In this document: piece by piece, positions 8,612-22,490 of the stretch
Layout: each line of letters opens with the position of its first letter
Position numbering within the stretch: the stretch's first letter is position 1
Made by a program: the position numbers and the translations under genes
DNA from: Phenylobacterium sp.
GTDB lineage: Bacteria > Pseudomonadota > Alphaproteobacteria > Caulobacterales > Caulobacteraceae
Reading direction: 5' to 3'
Assembly: GCF_004299445.1 (NCBI RefSeq)
Contig: NZ_SCTC01000003.1
Coordinates: forward strand, 1 to 64,000
DNA length: 64,000 bases
Notes under the pieces: generated by a model
The model's database searches: none
What the model was told of the DNA's origin: nothing
The model's input: only the letters and a program-made list of their open reading frames with translations

Positions 8612-9453
8612 TGAGCCAGCCCCCCAACGCCCAACAGGCCGCCTACTGGAACGAGCAGGCCGGTCCCACCTGGGTCGACATGGTCGATCCGCTGGACCGG
8701 CAACTGGCGCCCCTCGGCCGCGCGGCGATGCGGGCGCTGGCCCTTCGGCCTGGTGAATCCGTTCTGGACGTGGGCTGCGGCGCCGGCGCCACGACGCTGC
8801 AATTGGCTGAACAGGTCGGCCCCACCGGACGCGCCACCGGCGTCGATATCTCGCGGCCACTGCTGGAGACGGCGCGCCGACGGGCCGAGCGGCTGGCGAA
8901 CGTCGAGTTCCTAGAGGCGGACGGCCAGTCCCACCCGTTTCCCGTGGCCGGCTACGACGCGCTCTTCTCTCGCTTCGGCGTGATGTTCTTCTCCGAACCG
9001 ACGGCGGCCTTCGCCAATCTTCGTCGCGCCCTGAAGCCGGGCGGACGGATGGCGTTCGTTTGCTGGCAGGCGCCGGCCGCGAACCCGATCATGACCCTGC
9101 CCATGCAGGCGGCGCTGGCGCACGTGCCCGCACCCCCACCGGCGGCCGATCCCACCGCTCCAGGACCCTTCGCGTTCGCCGACGCGGACCGACTGCGAGG
9201 CATTCTGGACGCTGCCGGCTTCAGCGGCGTGGCGGTCAGACCGCACCAGGAGAAGATCGGCAGCGGCGATCTTGAGACGGCCCTGACGGTCTCGTTGAAA
9301 GTGGGCCCGCTGGGAGCCCTCCTCAGGGAGAACCCCGATCAACGCGACGCGGTGATCGCCGCTGTCCGCGCGACGCTGTCAGCCCACGACGGCCCAGACG
9401 GCGTGAAGCTCGACTCGGCGACCTGGATCGTGACCGCCAACAATCCGGGCTGA
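8611..9453 (+). CDS. Class I SAM-dependent methyltransferase
   Basis: 280 residues with a Methyltransf_11-type fold. SAM motif I VLDVGCGAGATTL is at 51-63, the acidic motif II GVDIS follows strand 2, and the LKPGGRMAFVCW segment marks motif IV/V. Resembles ubiquinone/menaquinone-type C-methyltransferases in general shape, but the substrate cannot be assigned. Overlaps pepP by one base (TGATG), so it is translationally coupled to it. Confidence 0.85.
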   Translation: MSQPPNAQQAAYWNEQAGPTWVDMVDPLDRQLAPLGRAAMRALALRPGESVLDVGCGAGATTLQLAEQVGPTGRATGVDISRPLLETARRRAERLANVEFLEADGQSHPFPVAGYDALFSRFGVMFFSEPTAAFANLRRALKPGGRMAFVCWQAPAANPIMTLPMQAALAHVPAPPPAADPTAPGPFAFADADRLRGILDAAGFSGVAVRPHQEKIGSGDLETALTVSLKVGPLGALLRENPDQRDAVIAAVRATLSAHDGPDGVKLDSATWIVTANNPG

Positions 9454-9463
9454 GATCCCTCGG

Positions 9464-10321
9464 TCACATGCCGCGATGGATCGGCACAAGATCGGGGAAG
9501 TCGGGCTCGCGGCCCTCTTGCTTGGCCTTGAACGCCTCGGCCATGTGAGGGCCTGCGAACATGCCGGCCTGCCAGGCGCCCAGGTAGTCCAGCGACGCGG
9601 CAGTCCCGTGCTCGCGGGCATGGTTGATCATGACCTTGGACCCGGCCACCGCCAGCGGCGCCTTCGTGGCGATCTCGGCCGCCGCGGCGAGCGCATGGGC
9701 CACGACGGCCTCGTGGTCGGGCAGCACGGCATTGACGAGGCCGATCTGCAGCGCCTGCGCGGCCGGCATCCGCCGCCCGGTATAGGCCAGCTCCCGCACC
9801 CAGCCCTGTGGGATCAGCTTGCAAAGCCTCGGGAACGTGCCCGCGTCGGCGGTCATGCCGATGTTGATTTCCTGGACGCAGAAAAACGCATCAGCGCTGG
9901 CGTAACGGATGTCGCAGGCGCTGGTCAGGTCGACGCCGCCGCCGATGCAACCGCCCTGGATGGCGGCGATGACGGGGACGCGCGCCTCGTCCAGGCACGA
10001 GAAGGTGTCCTGCAGCGACCGCAAGTGATGGCGCGAAGCTTCAGCCTGCACCCAACGGTCTCCCGGCCGCGCGCCAGCCTCGCCCACCCCGGCGAAATTC
10101 TGCAGATCCATCCCAGCGGAGAAGTGCTTGCCGGTCGAGGAAATGACGATGGCGCGGGCGCGCGCATTGTCGTCGATGTCACGCACGATGGCGGGCAGCT
10201 CGTTCCAGAACGCCCGGTTCATGGCGTTGTACGCGTCCGGGCGGTTGAGCCGGATGTGGGCGACCCGGCCCTCCAGGGTGACGGAGAAGCAGCTCCAGGC
10301 CGTCTCGAACGCGTTGCTCAT
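9464..10321 (-). CDS. Enoyl-CoA hydratase/isomerase family protein, dienoyl-CoA isomerase type
   Basis: 285-aa crotonase-fold enzyme of fatty acid beta-oxidation. Oxyanion-hole segments are KHFSAGMDL (65-73) and GGCIGGGVD (123-131). Three acidic residues, Asp131, Glu151 and Asp159, have the same 20- and 8-residue spacing as the catalytic Asp176/Glu196/Asp204 of rat delta3,5-delta2,4-dienoyl-CoA isomerase (ECH1), and the motif QEINIGMTADAGTFPRL is close to that family. I therefore infer a dienoyl-CoA isomerase rather than a hydratase. Transcribed on its own, convergent with the methyltransferase gene. Confidence 0.85.
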   Translation of the reverse strand: MSNAFETAWSCFSVTLEGRVAHIRLNRPDAYNAMNRAFWNELPAIVRDIDDNARARAIVISSTGKHFSAGMDLQNFAGVGEAGARPGDRWVQAEASRHHLRSLQDTFSCLDEARVPVIAAIQGGCIGGGVDLTSACDIRYASADAFFCVQEINIGMTADAGTFPRLCKLIPQGWVRELAYTGRRMPAAQALQIGLVNAVLPDHEAVVAHALAAAAEIATKAPLAVAGSKVMINHAREHGTAASLDYLGAWQAGMFAGPHMAEAFKAKQEGREPDFPDLVPIHRGM

Positions 10322-10403
10322 GTTGTCTCCTCCGGGCGGGACGCCAGTGGTTCGCGCAGACCACCACCTTCACGAAGCGGAAGGGAAGCCCTCGGAGGGC
10401 GGA

Positions 10404-15750
<5,347 letters not shown>

Positions 15751-15815
15751 CGCCGCGGAGGATCGCTTGGAATCAGATGGGTTAGAAGGGGCGCGACGCT
15801 ATTCCGACGCCAGGT

Positions 15816-16811
15816 TCAGGACGGAGGGGTCTCGGGCGCAGGGGCCGGGAGCGGTTTGTCTTCCTTCTTGCCGAACGGCAGCCGGAAGATGGTCTTCTTA
15901 TCGGCCTGCTTGCTGGCCTGGACCGCGACGTTCGTCTCCTTGGCCTCGGGCGGAGCCACCGTCTTGCCCTTGTCGCGCGTGAACGGCAGCCGGAACATGC
16001 CGCCGCCGCCCGACTTGGGCTCGACCGCCGGGCGCAGGCCCTTCGACGTCAGCAGCTTGTAGGCGTCGTTGTACCAGGGATCGCCCGGATAATTGTAGCC
16101 CAGCACCGCGCCGTTGCGCTTGGCCTCGTCCAGCAGGCCCAGGGTCAGATAGCTCTCGACCAGCCGGTACAGCGCCTCGGGCGTGTGGCTGGTGGTCTGG
16201 TAGCGGTCGACCACGGTGCGGAAGCGGTTCGTGGCGGCCAGCGTGTCGCCCTGGCGCAGGTACCAGCGGCCGATGGTCATTTCCTTGCCGGCCAGCTGGT
16301 CGTTGACCATGTCGATCTTCAGGCGAGCGTCAGAAGCGTACTCGGTGCGCGGATAGCGCTGAACCACATCGCGCAGCGCCGCCAGCGCCTGGCCCGTGGC
16401 CGCCTGGTCGCGGTTCACGTCGACGATCTGCTCGAAGTAGCAGATGGCCTTGATGTAGTGGGCATAGGCCGCGGTCGGGTTGCCCGGATACAGCTGGATG
16501 AAGCGGTCGGCGTCGGCCACAGCCTCGGCGTAGTCGTTGCCCTGATAGTGGGCGTAGGCCTGCATCAGGATCGAACGACGCGACCATTCCGAATACGGAT
16601 GCTGGCGTTCCACTTCCTGGAAGTAGTTGACCGCCTGATTCCACTGCCGCCGGTCCAGCCGGTCGGCGCCCGTGGAATACAGCAGCTCCACCGGGCGCTC
16701 CTCATAGGCCAGACGCGGCTTCTTCTTGCTGTTTCCGGCGCAGGCGGAGAGGGCGAGTGCGCAGGCGGCGGTGACAAGAACCACCTTGGCGGACGTTCGG
16801 ACCGAAGACAC
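15816..16811 (-). CDS. bamD: Outer membrane assembly lipoprotein BamD
   Basis: Lipoprotein of the BAM complex, which inserts beta-barrel proteins into the outer membrane. From GTG 16811 (GAGG five bases upstream) the product is 331 aa with a lipoprotein signal peptide and lipobox LSAC (Cys24). Five TPR repeats follow, including RPVELLYSTGADRLDRRQWNQAV and the YPGNPTAAYAHYIKAICYFEQI motif diagnostic of BamD. The C-terminal tail is charged and proline-rich. It lies between lpxC and recN, both usual neighbours. Confidence 0.95.
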   Translation of the reverse strand: MSSVRTSAKVVLVTAACALALSACAGNSKKKPRLAYEERPVELLYSTGADRLDRRQWNQAVNYFQEVERQHPYSEWSRRSILMQAYAHYQGNDYAEAVADADRFIQLYPGNPTAAYAHYIKAICYFEQIVDVNRDQAATGQALAALRDVVQRYPRTEYASDARLKIDMVNDQLAGKEMTIGRWYLRQGDTLAATNRFRTVVDRYQTTSHTPEALYRLVESYLTLGLLDEAKRNGAVLGYNYPGDPWYNDAYKLLTSKGLRPAVEPKSGGGGMFRLPFTRDKGKTVAPPEAKETNVAVQASKQADKKTIFRLPFGKKEDKPLPAPAPETPPS

Positions 16812-16927
16812 CTTCACCTCAAGACAGACGCGCGCCCCCACGCGGGAGTCGCTTCTACACTACCACTTGTGGCGAGCAAACGGCGGTGGGGCCGCTGCCG
16901 TCCTTTCCCGGGACGGGCCTCGGCAGA

Positions 16928-17539
16928 TCAGAGCGTCTGCTTCAGGCTCGCGACCTGTTCGGCGTGGGTGGTCTTCGGGCGGTCCACCCCCAGCTGGTCG
17001 GTGATCATGTCCGACAGCGACGGCAGGGTCGCCCGGTCGATCCTGTGGCTGTCGCCCCAGAGATCGGCGCGCATCAGCGCCTTGGGGCAGTGCAGGTAGG
17101 CCTCGCGCACCTCGATCTTCAGCAGGGTCTTCGGAACCTTGCCGAACTCCTCGAAGGTCCTGGCCAGGTCGTCGTCGACGACGAGGCTCGCCGGGCCGTT
17201 GACGCGGTAGATGTCGTCCACGCCGGGGATCATGAACATGAGGCCGACTTCACCCGAGCCCTCGGCGACGTTGCGCAGCGAATCCAGGCGGTTGTTGCCC
17301 GGCCGATCCGGCATCAGCAGGGTCTTCCCATCCTCGGACACTCTGATGAAGCCGGGCCCGCCGCCGCGGGGCGACACGTCGACCGTCCCGTTGGGCCCCA
17401 CGGTCGCCAACGCGACGAAAGGCGAGAGCTCGATGAAGCGGCGGCCGTGCTTATCGACGACGCCGATGTCCTTGGCCACGGTCAGCTTGTGGGGCGGGGC
17501 GTAGAGGGCGTCGAGCTTGGCGCTGGCGTCGTCGGGCAT
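16928..17539 (-). CDS. Pyridoxamine 5'-phosphate oxidase-like flavoprotein
   Basis: 203 residues with the split-barrel FMN-binding fold. The motifs FVALATVGPNGTVDVSPRGGGPGF, LLMPDRPGNNRLDSLRN, GLMFMIPG and RVNGPA are those of the MSMEG_1061-type subfamily of PNPOx-like proteins, whose substrates are mostly unknown. The start at 17539 (MPDDAS) has a perfect AGGAGG six bases upstream. It sits between lpxC and bamD on the same strand but has no obvious role in envelope assembly. Confidence 0.85.
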   Translation of the reverse strand: MPDDASAKLDALYAPPHKLTVAKDIGVVDKHGRRFIELSPFVALATVGPNGTVDVSPRGGGPGFIRVSEDGKTLLMPDRPGNNRLDSLRNVAEGSGEVGLMFMIPGVDDIYRVNGPASLVVDDDLARTFEEFGKVPKTLLKIEVREAYLHCPKALMRADLWGDSHRIDRATLPSLSDMITDQLGVDRPKTTHAEQVASLKQTL

Positions 17540-17593
17540 GGGGGCCTCCTGCCGGAGCATTAGGCCTCAGTTGCGAACAATTCGCAACATCTC

Positions 17594-18487
17594 CTAGACG
17601 GCCTCGCGCAGTTCCTCGGCAAGGGTGCAGACGCGCCAGGCGTCAGGGCGGGCCAGCAGCGCGCGCACCAGGGCGTTATTCAGACCGTGACCGGCCAGAA
17701 CGCCTTCGAAGCGGCCGATCACCGGGCCGCCCAGCACGTAAAGGTCGCCGATGGCGTCCAGCGCCTTGTGGCGCACGAACTCGTCGGGCCGACGCAGGCC
17801 CTCCGGATTCAGCACCCGGTCGTCATCGATCACGACGCAGTTTTCCATCGAACCGCCGCGGGCCAGTCCCATGGCGCGCAGAGCCTCGACGTCGCTGAGG
17901 AAGCCGAACGTGCGGCAGTCGGCGAGTTCGTCCCGGAACGCTTGTTCGTCCATCGCCATGTCGATGGCCTGTCGGCCAATGGCGGCGGTGGGGAACTCGA
18001 TCGTAAAGGCCACCTCAAAGCCATCGGCGGGCTTCAGCGTCGCGCGCTTGTCGCCGTCGATCACTTCGACGGTGTCGAGGATCTCGATGTAGTTGCGGGC
18101 CGCTTCCTGCGGGCGCAGGCCGGCGCGGTCCAGGATGCGGACGAAGGGCAGCGACGAGCCGTCCATGATCGGCATCTCAGGCCCGTCCACCTCGACGATG
18201 GCGTTGTCGACGCCCAGCATGGCGAAGGCGGCCATCAGGTGCTCGATGGTCGAGACGGTGACCCCGGCGGCGTTGCCGATGACGGTGCCCAGCTGGGTCT
18301 TGCAGACCGCTTCGCCGGTGGCGGGGATAAGGTTGTCACGGTCGCGCACGTCAGTGCGGACGAAGACGATGCCGGCGCCGACCGCAGCAGGGCGCACGTT
18401 CACGCGGGTGTAGGCGCCCGTGTGGACGCCGACGCCGGCGAACAGCGCCGGGGCCCGGACAGTGTGCTGGAACATGGACGACGCCAA
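17594..18487 (-). CDS. lpxC: UDP-3-O-acyl-N-acetylglucosamine deacetylase LpxC
   Basis: Zn-dependent, committed step of lipid A synthesis in the cytoplasm. 297 residues. Zinc ligands are His in STIEHLMAAF and His and Asp in RHKALDAIGDLY; the catalytic His is in AGHGLNNAL. Family motifs GVGVHTG and MPIMDGSSLPFV are also present. The start is probably TTG at 18487: AGGAAGG lies six bases upstream, whereas the first ATG (18475) is 18 bases from it. Downstream of ftsZ, as in Caulobacter. Confidence 0.96.
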   Translation of the reverse strand: MASSMFQHTVRAPALFAGVGVHTGAYTRVNVRPAAVGAGIVFVRTDVRDRDNLIPATGEAVCKTQLGTVIGNAAGVTVSTIEHLMAAFAMLGVDNAIVEVDGPEMPIMDGSSLPFVRILDRAGLRPQEAARNYIEILDTVEVIDGDKRATLKPADGFEVAFTIEFPTAAIGRQAIDMAMDEQAFRDELADCRTFGFLSDVEALRAMGLARGGSMENCVVIDDDRVLNPEGLRRPDEFVRHKALDAIGDLYVLGGPVIGRFEGVLAGHGLNNALVRALLARPDAWRVCTLAEELREAV

Positions 18488-18572
18488 AGTGGACCTTCCT
18501 GCGATACGCGGCGCGACAGCGACGACTCCAAGTCCCCCAACGTCCGGCTAAGGCGATTGATGCACCGCAGCA

Positions 18573-18587
18573 AAACACTTGGTGTTT
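18573..18587. promoter_or_regulatory. Palindrome upstream of lpxC (possible operator)
   Basis: AAACAC-TTG-GTGTTT is a perfect 6+3+6 inverted repeat about 86 bases upstream of the lpxC start, in the only non-coding stretch between lpxC and the 72-aa gene. It could be an operator or a small hairpin; no regulator is implied by the sequence. Confidence 0.35.
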
Positions 18588-18684
18588 CGCAATGTTTCTC
18601 TTTACCGTCCGTTAAGGGCGATCTTCATCAAGCGACTGATATCATGGAATATTTTGCGCTCGCAGCGGCCATCGCACCGGCGGC

Positions 18685-18903
18685 TCACGTCGCCGGATAG
18701 AGCTGGGCTCCGACAAGGTTTCGCGACCGGTCCAGGATGCGCACCTGCACCGCGCGGCCCAGTTGAGCCAGGCACGCGGCGAGCCGTCTGGCCTGGGCCT
18801 CGGCGCGCCCGCCCGACTGGAACACGAGGGGCTCGAGACCGGCGCACAGCACGGCCCAGCCGTTGGCCAGGGGCGAGACCAGGATCACGCGGTGACCGCT
18901 CAT
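18685..18903 (-). CDS. 72-aa protein, DUF2188-like, directly downstream of ftsZ
   Basis: 72 residues. The pattern NGWAVL ... SGGRAEAQARRLAACLAQLGRAVQVRILDRSRNLV (beta hairpin, helix, strand) resembles the small DUF2188 family, though weakly. Its Shine-Dalgarno GGAGG (18911-18915, complement) is ideally placed seven bases from the ATG but lies in the 3' arm of the ftsZ terminator hairpin. Any ftsZ read-through transcript would therefore fold away the ribosome site. Function unknown. Confidence 0.65.
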   Translation of the reverse strand: MSGHRVILVSPLANGWAVLCAGLEPLVFQSGGRAEAQARRLAACLAQLGRAVQVRILDRSRNLVGAQLYPAT

Positions 18904-18906
18904 GAA

Positions 18907-18937
18907 AAGTCCTCCCGGATGGGCTCCGGGAGGACTT
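18907..18937 (-). terminator. ftsZ terminator hairpin overlapping the next gene's ribosome site
   Basis: A perfect 13-bp stem (18907-18919 with 18925-18937) with a 5-base loop is followed on the minus strand by TTTT. It lies 47 bases after the ftsZ stop and ends three bases before the ATG of the 72-aa gene. Confidence 0.8.
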
Positions 18938-18983
18938 CTAGCAACGCGCGCCAGGGCGCGGTGTGACGATTTCGTGGAGTTTT

Positions 18984-20492
18984 CTAGTTGGCCAGTCGGC
19001 GCAGGAACGAGGGGATCTCGAGATCCTCGTTCTGGTCGGCTTCCTCAGGCGCGGCAGCCTCCAGCGGCTGGGCGCCGCCGCGGACCGGGGCCGGTTGTGT
19101 CGCGCGAGCCGCCGGGGCCGGCGCGGGCGCCGGCTGGGGCGCTTCGAAGCGCGGGCGACCGCCGAAGATCGACAGGAACCCGCCGCGCGGCTTGCGGGGC
19201 TCGAAGGCGCTGTCGGCGAACAGGGGCTCATCGCCCGGCTCGGCCGCTTCCGGATCGACGATCCGGGTGACCGGCGCCGGAGCGGGCGCCTCGTACGACG
19301 CCGCGGCCGCGGCGATCTGCGCGCCGATGTCGTCGGCGGCAGGCTGGGCGAAGATGTCGGGCTGCTCTTCCTCGGCCGCCGCGAAGCTGGGCTCCTCGGC
19401 CGCAACCGAGGCGGCGACCGGCTCGGCCTCGACCGGGGCCGGCTCGGGCCGTGGCGTCACGGTGGCCCGCAGGGGCTCGGCCATGAGCGAGCGGCGCTCG
19501 ATCTTGGGCTCGATCGCGGCGATGGACGCGCCGTCCATGCCGGTGGCCACCACCGAAACCCGGATCATCCCCTCCAGCGACGGATCGAACGCGGCGCCGA
19601 AGATGATGTTGGCCTCGGGGTCGACCTGTTCCGAGATGGCGTTGGCCGCCTCGTCGACTTCCAGCAGCGTCATGTCCAGGCCGCCGGTGACGTTCACCAG
19701 CACGGCCTTTGCGCCCTTCAGCGAGACTTCGTCCAGCAGCGGATTCTGGATGGCGTTCTGGGCGGCCATCAGGGCGCGATCCTCGCCCGTGGCCTCGCCC
19801 GTGCCCATCATGGCCTTGCCCATCTCGGTCATGACCGTGCGGACGTCGGCGAAGTCGAGGTTAATCAGTCCGGGCAGGACCATCAGGTCGGTGATCGAGC
19901 GCACGCCCGAGTGCAGGACCTGGTCGGCCATGCCGAAGGCTTCGGCGAACGTGGTCCGCTCGTTGGCGACGCGGAACAGGTTCTGGTTCGGGATGACGAT
20001 CAGCGTGTCGACATAGCGCTGCAGCTCGGTGATCCCGGCGTCGGCCAGGCGCATCCGGTGGCGGCCTTCGAAGTGGAAGGGCTTGGTGACCACGCCCACC
20101 GTCAGGATGCCCCGCTCGCGAGCGCACTTGGCGATGATGGGCGCCGCGCCGGTGCCGGTGCCGCCGCCCATGCCGGCGGTGATGAACACCATGTGGGCGC
20201 CGTCCAGGTGCTCGCCGATCTCGGGAATGCTCTCCTCGGCGGCGCTCATGCCCACCTCGGGGTGGGCGCCGGCGCCGAGCCCTTGCGTCACCTGCACGCC
20301 CAGCTGGATGCGGCGCTCGGTCTTGGCGAACTGGAGCTGCTGGGCGTCGGTGTTGCCGACGACGAACTCCACGCCTTCGAGGCCGGCTTCGATCATGTTG
20401 TTGACCGCGTTGCCGCCCGCCCCGCCGATCCCGAACACGACGATCCGGGGCTTGAGTTCTGTCGCGCGCGGCGCGGAAAGCGAGATGGCCAT
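18984..20492 (-). CDS. ftsZ: Cell division protein FtsZ
   Basis: Tubulin-like GTPase that forms the Z ring at the division site. 502 residues: [13 protein letters not shown] (about 21-33), tubulin signature [10 protein letters not shown] (about 107-116), the T7 synergy loop [10 protein letters not shown], then a long, Ala/Pro/Glu-rich linker (about 320-490) and the C-terminal peptide [11 protein letters not shown], which binds FtsA and other partners. The long linker is typical of Caulobacteraceae. The upstream 370 bases carry a CtrA-type site and four GANTC sites. ftsA, usually the immediate upstream neighbour, is 6.7 kb away. Confidence 0.98.
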   Translation of the reverse strand: MAISLSAPRATELKPRIVVFGIGGAGGNAVNNMIEAGLEGVEFVVGNTDAQQLQFAKTERRIQLGVQVTQGLGAGAHPEVGMSAAEESIPEIGEHLDGAHMVFITAGMGGGTGTGAAPIIAKCARERGILTVGVVTKPFHFEGRHRMRLADAGITELQRYVDTLIVIPNQNLFRVANERTTFAEAFGMADQVLHSGVRSITDLMVLPGLINLDFADVRTVMTEMGKAMMGTGEATGEDRALMAAQNAIQNPLLDEVSLKGAKAVLVNVTGGLDMTLLEVDEAANAISEQVDPEANIIFGAAFDPSLEGMIRVSVVATGMDGASIAAIEPKIERRSLMAEPLRATVTPRPEPAPVEAEPVAASVAAEEPSFAAAEEEQPDIFAQPAADDIGAQIAAAAASYEAPAPAPVTRIVDPEAAEPGDEPLFADSAFEPRKPRGGFLSIFGGRPRFEAPQPAPAPAPAARATQPAPVRGGAQPLEAAAPEEADQNEDLEIPSFLRRLAN

Positions 20493-20588
20493 TGGGACGT
20501 CGTCCTTCCGAATTTTGCGGTCTGCGCGCCTGACACCGCCGCGTCCGACGCACCCTGGTAACGATGCGTTAAGTACGCGCCGACACCC

Positions 20589-20603
20589 TTAATCGAGTGT
20601 TAA
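20589..20603 (-). promoter_or_regulatory. CtrA-type site upstream of ftsZ
   Basis: TTAA (20589-20592), seven bases, TTAA (20600-20603): the CtrA consensus spacing. It lies about 100 bases upstream of the ftsZ start, and another TTAA half-site is at 20569-20572. In Caulobacter crescentus CtrA represses ftsZ, so the site fits cell-cycle control. Confidence 0.65.
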
Positions 20604-20614
20604 CCGCATACTGT

Positions 20615-20720
20615 GAGTCGGAACTTGGTCGAGCTTTGCCGAACAGGTTTTTCAGCACTGTCCCCAAGGAAACCCGACCCGAATCGACAGTAACGCCGTG
20701 ACACCGTGACTCAGGGAGTC
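20615..20720. promoter_or_regulatory. Cluster of four GANTC (CcrM) sites upstream of ftsZ
   Basis: GAGTC at 20615, GAATC at 20681, GACTC at 20708 and GAGTC at 20716. Four CcrM methylation sites within 106 bases of non-coding DNA is dense for this GC content. In Caulobacter ftsZ transcription depends on CcrM methylation and GcrA. The rest of 20493-20859 holds no gene that I can support. Confidence 0.6.
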
Positions 20721-20859
20721 GGCCGGCCGGGTCAAGGCCGCCGCAACGTCAGGTTTCGACATCGGATCGGGCGCCCCGAAAGCGACCTGGCGTCGGCCTC
20801 CATGGGCGTGTGCCAGGGTCCCCTGGTCTCGCGGATGGGCGCGCACGCGATCGCCGCCC

Positions 20860-21228
20860 TCACCTCTCGTCATCGAGCTCCGCGATGAGGCGCTTCAGGT
20901 CGGCGATGTCCTGTGCGGTGAGCTTCTGGCGTTCTGAGAAGTGGCTGACCAGCGGGGCGAGGCGACCGTCGAACAGGCGGTCCAGCAACCCCTGGCTCTC
21001 GGACTCCACATATTCGTCGCGGGCGACCAGCGGACGGTAGAGATAGCGGCGGCCGTCCTTCTGGGCCGACACCGCGTTCTTGTTGAGCAGGCGGTTCAGC
21101 AGGGTCTTGAGCGTCGCCTCGGCCCAGCCCTGGGCCTCGCCCACCTCGGCGAAGATCTCCTCGGCCGTGAGCGGCTCGCGCCGCCACAGGGCCTCCATCA
21201 CCAGACTCTCCGCGCCGCTGATCCGCAC
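20860..21228 (-). CDS. BlaI/MecI-family transcriptional repressor
   Basis: 122 residues from GTG 21228 (RISGAES). Winged-helix N-terminal half (ESLVMEALWRREPLTAEEIFAEV, WAEATLKTLLNRLLNKNAVSAQKDGRRYLY) and a C-terminal dimer helix region, the normal BlaI layout and length. BlaI proteins are dimers inactivated by proteolysis driven by a BlaR1 sensor; no BlaR1/M56 gene is in the window. It lies downstream of the phytase gene on the same strand, so it may be cotranscribed and regulate that locus. A palindrome at 21251-21266 is a candidate autoregulatory operator. Confidence 0.88.
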   Translation of the reverse strand: MRISGAESLVMEALWRREPLTAEEIFAEVGEAQGWAEATLKTLLNRLLNKNAVSAQKDGRRYLYRPLVARDEYVESESQGLLDRLFDGRLAPLVSHFSERQKLTAQDIADLKRLIAELDDER

Positions 21229-21250
21229 TGTCCAAGCCCGCCATCTTCGG

Positions 21251-21266
21251 CGTACGTTCACGTACG
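21251..21266. promoter_or_regulatory. Palindrome before the BlaI-like gene (candidate operator)
   Basis: CGTACG-TTCA-CGTACG, 23 bases upstream of the GTG start, inside a longer alternating ACGT stretch (21251-21268). BlaI operators are short dyads with TAC/GTA cores, so this is a reasonable autoregulation site. It lies in the 89 bases between phytase and the repressor gene. Confidence 0.45.
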
Positions 21267-21317
21267 TAATCGCTGGCGTCAACCTGCCCGCGCTGGAACC
21301 GCTCGCAAGGTCGAGGG

Positions 21318-22403
21318 TCAGAGCCCCAGCGCGGCCTTCACGCGGTCCCAGTCGACCAGCTTGAAGTTCTGGCGCGCGCCGGCAGGACCCGTGTCGACGT
21401 CGTCCTGCACGACGATCAGACCGTTCGGGAAGCCGCCCACCAGCCGGCCGGCCGCGGCCACGCCGTCGGTGCCGGTCACCGCATCGACGCCGTTGCCCTC
21501 CACGACGCTGAAGCGGCCATAGTACAGCGCCTCGTCGGCATCGGTGACCTTCCAGACGGCGAAGGCCGAGTCGCCCTGGCTGGAGGCGATCAGCCAGGTG
21601 GCCGCGCCGTCTTCCAGCAGCGCCAGGCCCTCGACATCGGGCATCAGCATCTGCGACGGCGCCTCGGCGATCAGCACGCCGGGCGTGGCCGTGACGCCCA
21701 GGTCGTAGCGCCACACGCCGCGGCCTTCTTCGCCCAGGTAGAGGCGGCCCCGGGCGTCATCGGCGACGCAGCCTTCGGGCTGGGTGGCCACAGCGAAGCG
21801 GCGCTCTTCGGTAAGCTGCGGCTTGCCGTCGGGGCCGGCGGCGACGCGCAGCTGGCGAACCTGGCCGTCCGTGCCGTTGACGATCATCAGGAACGCATCG
21901 CCCCGCCGGGCCAGGCACAGACCATAGGGCTCGGTCAGATCGATCGGGACAGCGGCCCAGAAGCTGAGCTTCAGCGTCGCGGGGTCCAGGAAGAACAGCG
22001 CCGCCCCGGCGCCGCGCCGCCCGCGGTCGGACGTCGCCACCAGCACCTTCGGCCCCGAGGCGGTGGGGAAGCCCTCGCGCACGTCGACGTTGTTCGGCTT
22101 GCCGCCGGGCAGGAACTGCAGCTGCTTGCCGGCCAGGTCGTAGACATAGAGACCGGCCTGCTTGTCGGTGCCGATGATCACGCCGCGCGTGCGGTCCGCG
22201 GGGTCGACCCAGATGGCCGGGTCGTCAGCGGCGTCGCGTGCGGCCGTGCCCACCGGCGGAGTCTCGGCCGAGGCCAGCACGGGCTTGCCCGCGCCCACGG
22301 TCATGCCGCCGGAGTCGGAGACGTTCTCCGGACCCAGAGTCGCGCACGCGCTCAGCATCAGGCCGAGCGCCGAAACCAGCACCGTCATACGCATGAAAGA
22401 CAT
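21318..22403 (-). CDS. Beta-propeller phytase (3-phytase), lipoprotein
   Basis: Ca2+-dependent enzyme releasing phosphate from phytate (inositol hexakisphosphate). 361 residues. A short signal peptide ends in the lipobox LSAC, so the mature enzyme is probably anchored to a membrane facing the periplasm or surface. The phytase signature DAADDPAIWVDP follows about residue 58, with GTDKQAGLYVYDL, NNVDVREGF and GCVADDARGRLYLGEEGRGVWRYD typical of propeller blades. Length fits this family. The start at 22403 is favoured; ATG 22394 is possible. A Pho box lies about 60 bases upstream, and the divergent gene is a TonB receptor. Confidence 0.93.
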   Translation of the reverse strand: MSFMRMTVLVSALGLMLSACATLGPENVSDSGGMTVGAGKPVLASAETPPVGTAARDAADDPAIWVDPADRTRGVIIGTDKQAGLYVYDLAGKQLQFLPGGKPNNVDVREGFPTASGPKVLVATSDRGRRGAGAALFFLDPATLKLSFWAAVPIDLTEPYGLCLARRGDAFLMIVNGTDGQVRQLRVAAGPDGKPQLTEERRFAVATQPEGCVADDARGRLYLGEEGRGVWRYDLGVTATPGVLIAEAPSQMLMPDVEGLALLEDGAATWLIASSQGDSAFAVWKVTDADEALYYGRFSVVEGNGVDAVTGTDGVAAAGRLVGGFPNGLIVVQDDVDTGPAGARQNFKLVDWDRVKAALGL

Positions 22404-22461
22404 CAACCCCGACCCGATCGCCCACGTGCCGGAGCGTCGCGCGCCCTATGCACCGGCGCCG

Positions 22462-22490
22462 GCGACAGTTTGATGACGTGGCGATGACAG
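22462..22490 (-). promoter_or_regulatory. Pho box for the phytase gene
   Basis: On the minus strand three 7-base half-sites are spaced exactly 11 bases apart: CTGTCAT (22484-22490), ACGTCAT (22473-22479) and CTGTCGC (22462-22468). The PhoB consensus is CTGTCAT repeated every 11 bases. A -10-like CATAGG (22445-22450) follows after 11 bases, the spacing of activated pho promoters. Confidence 0.75.
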
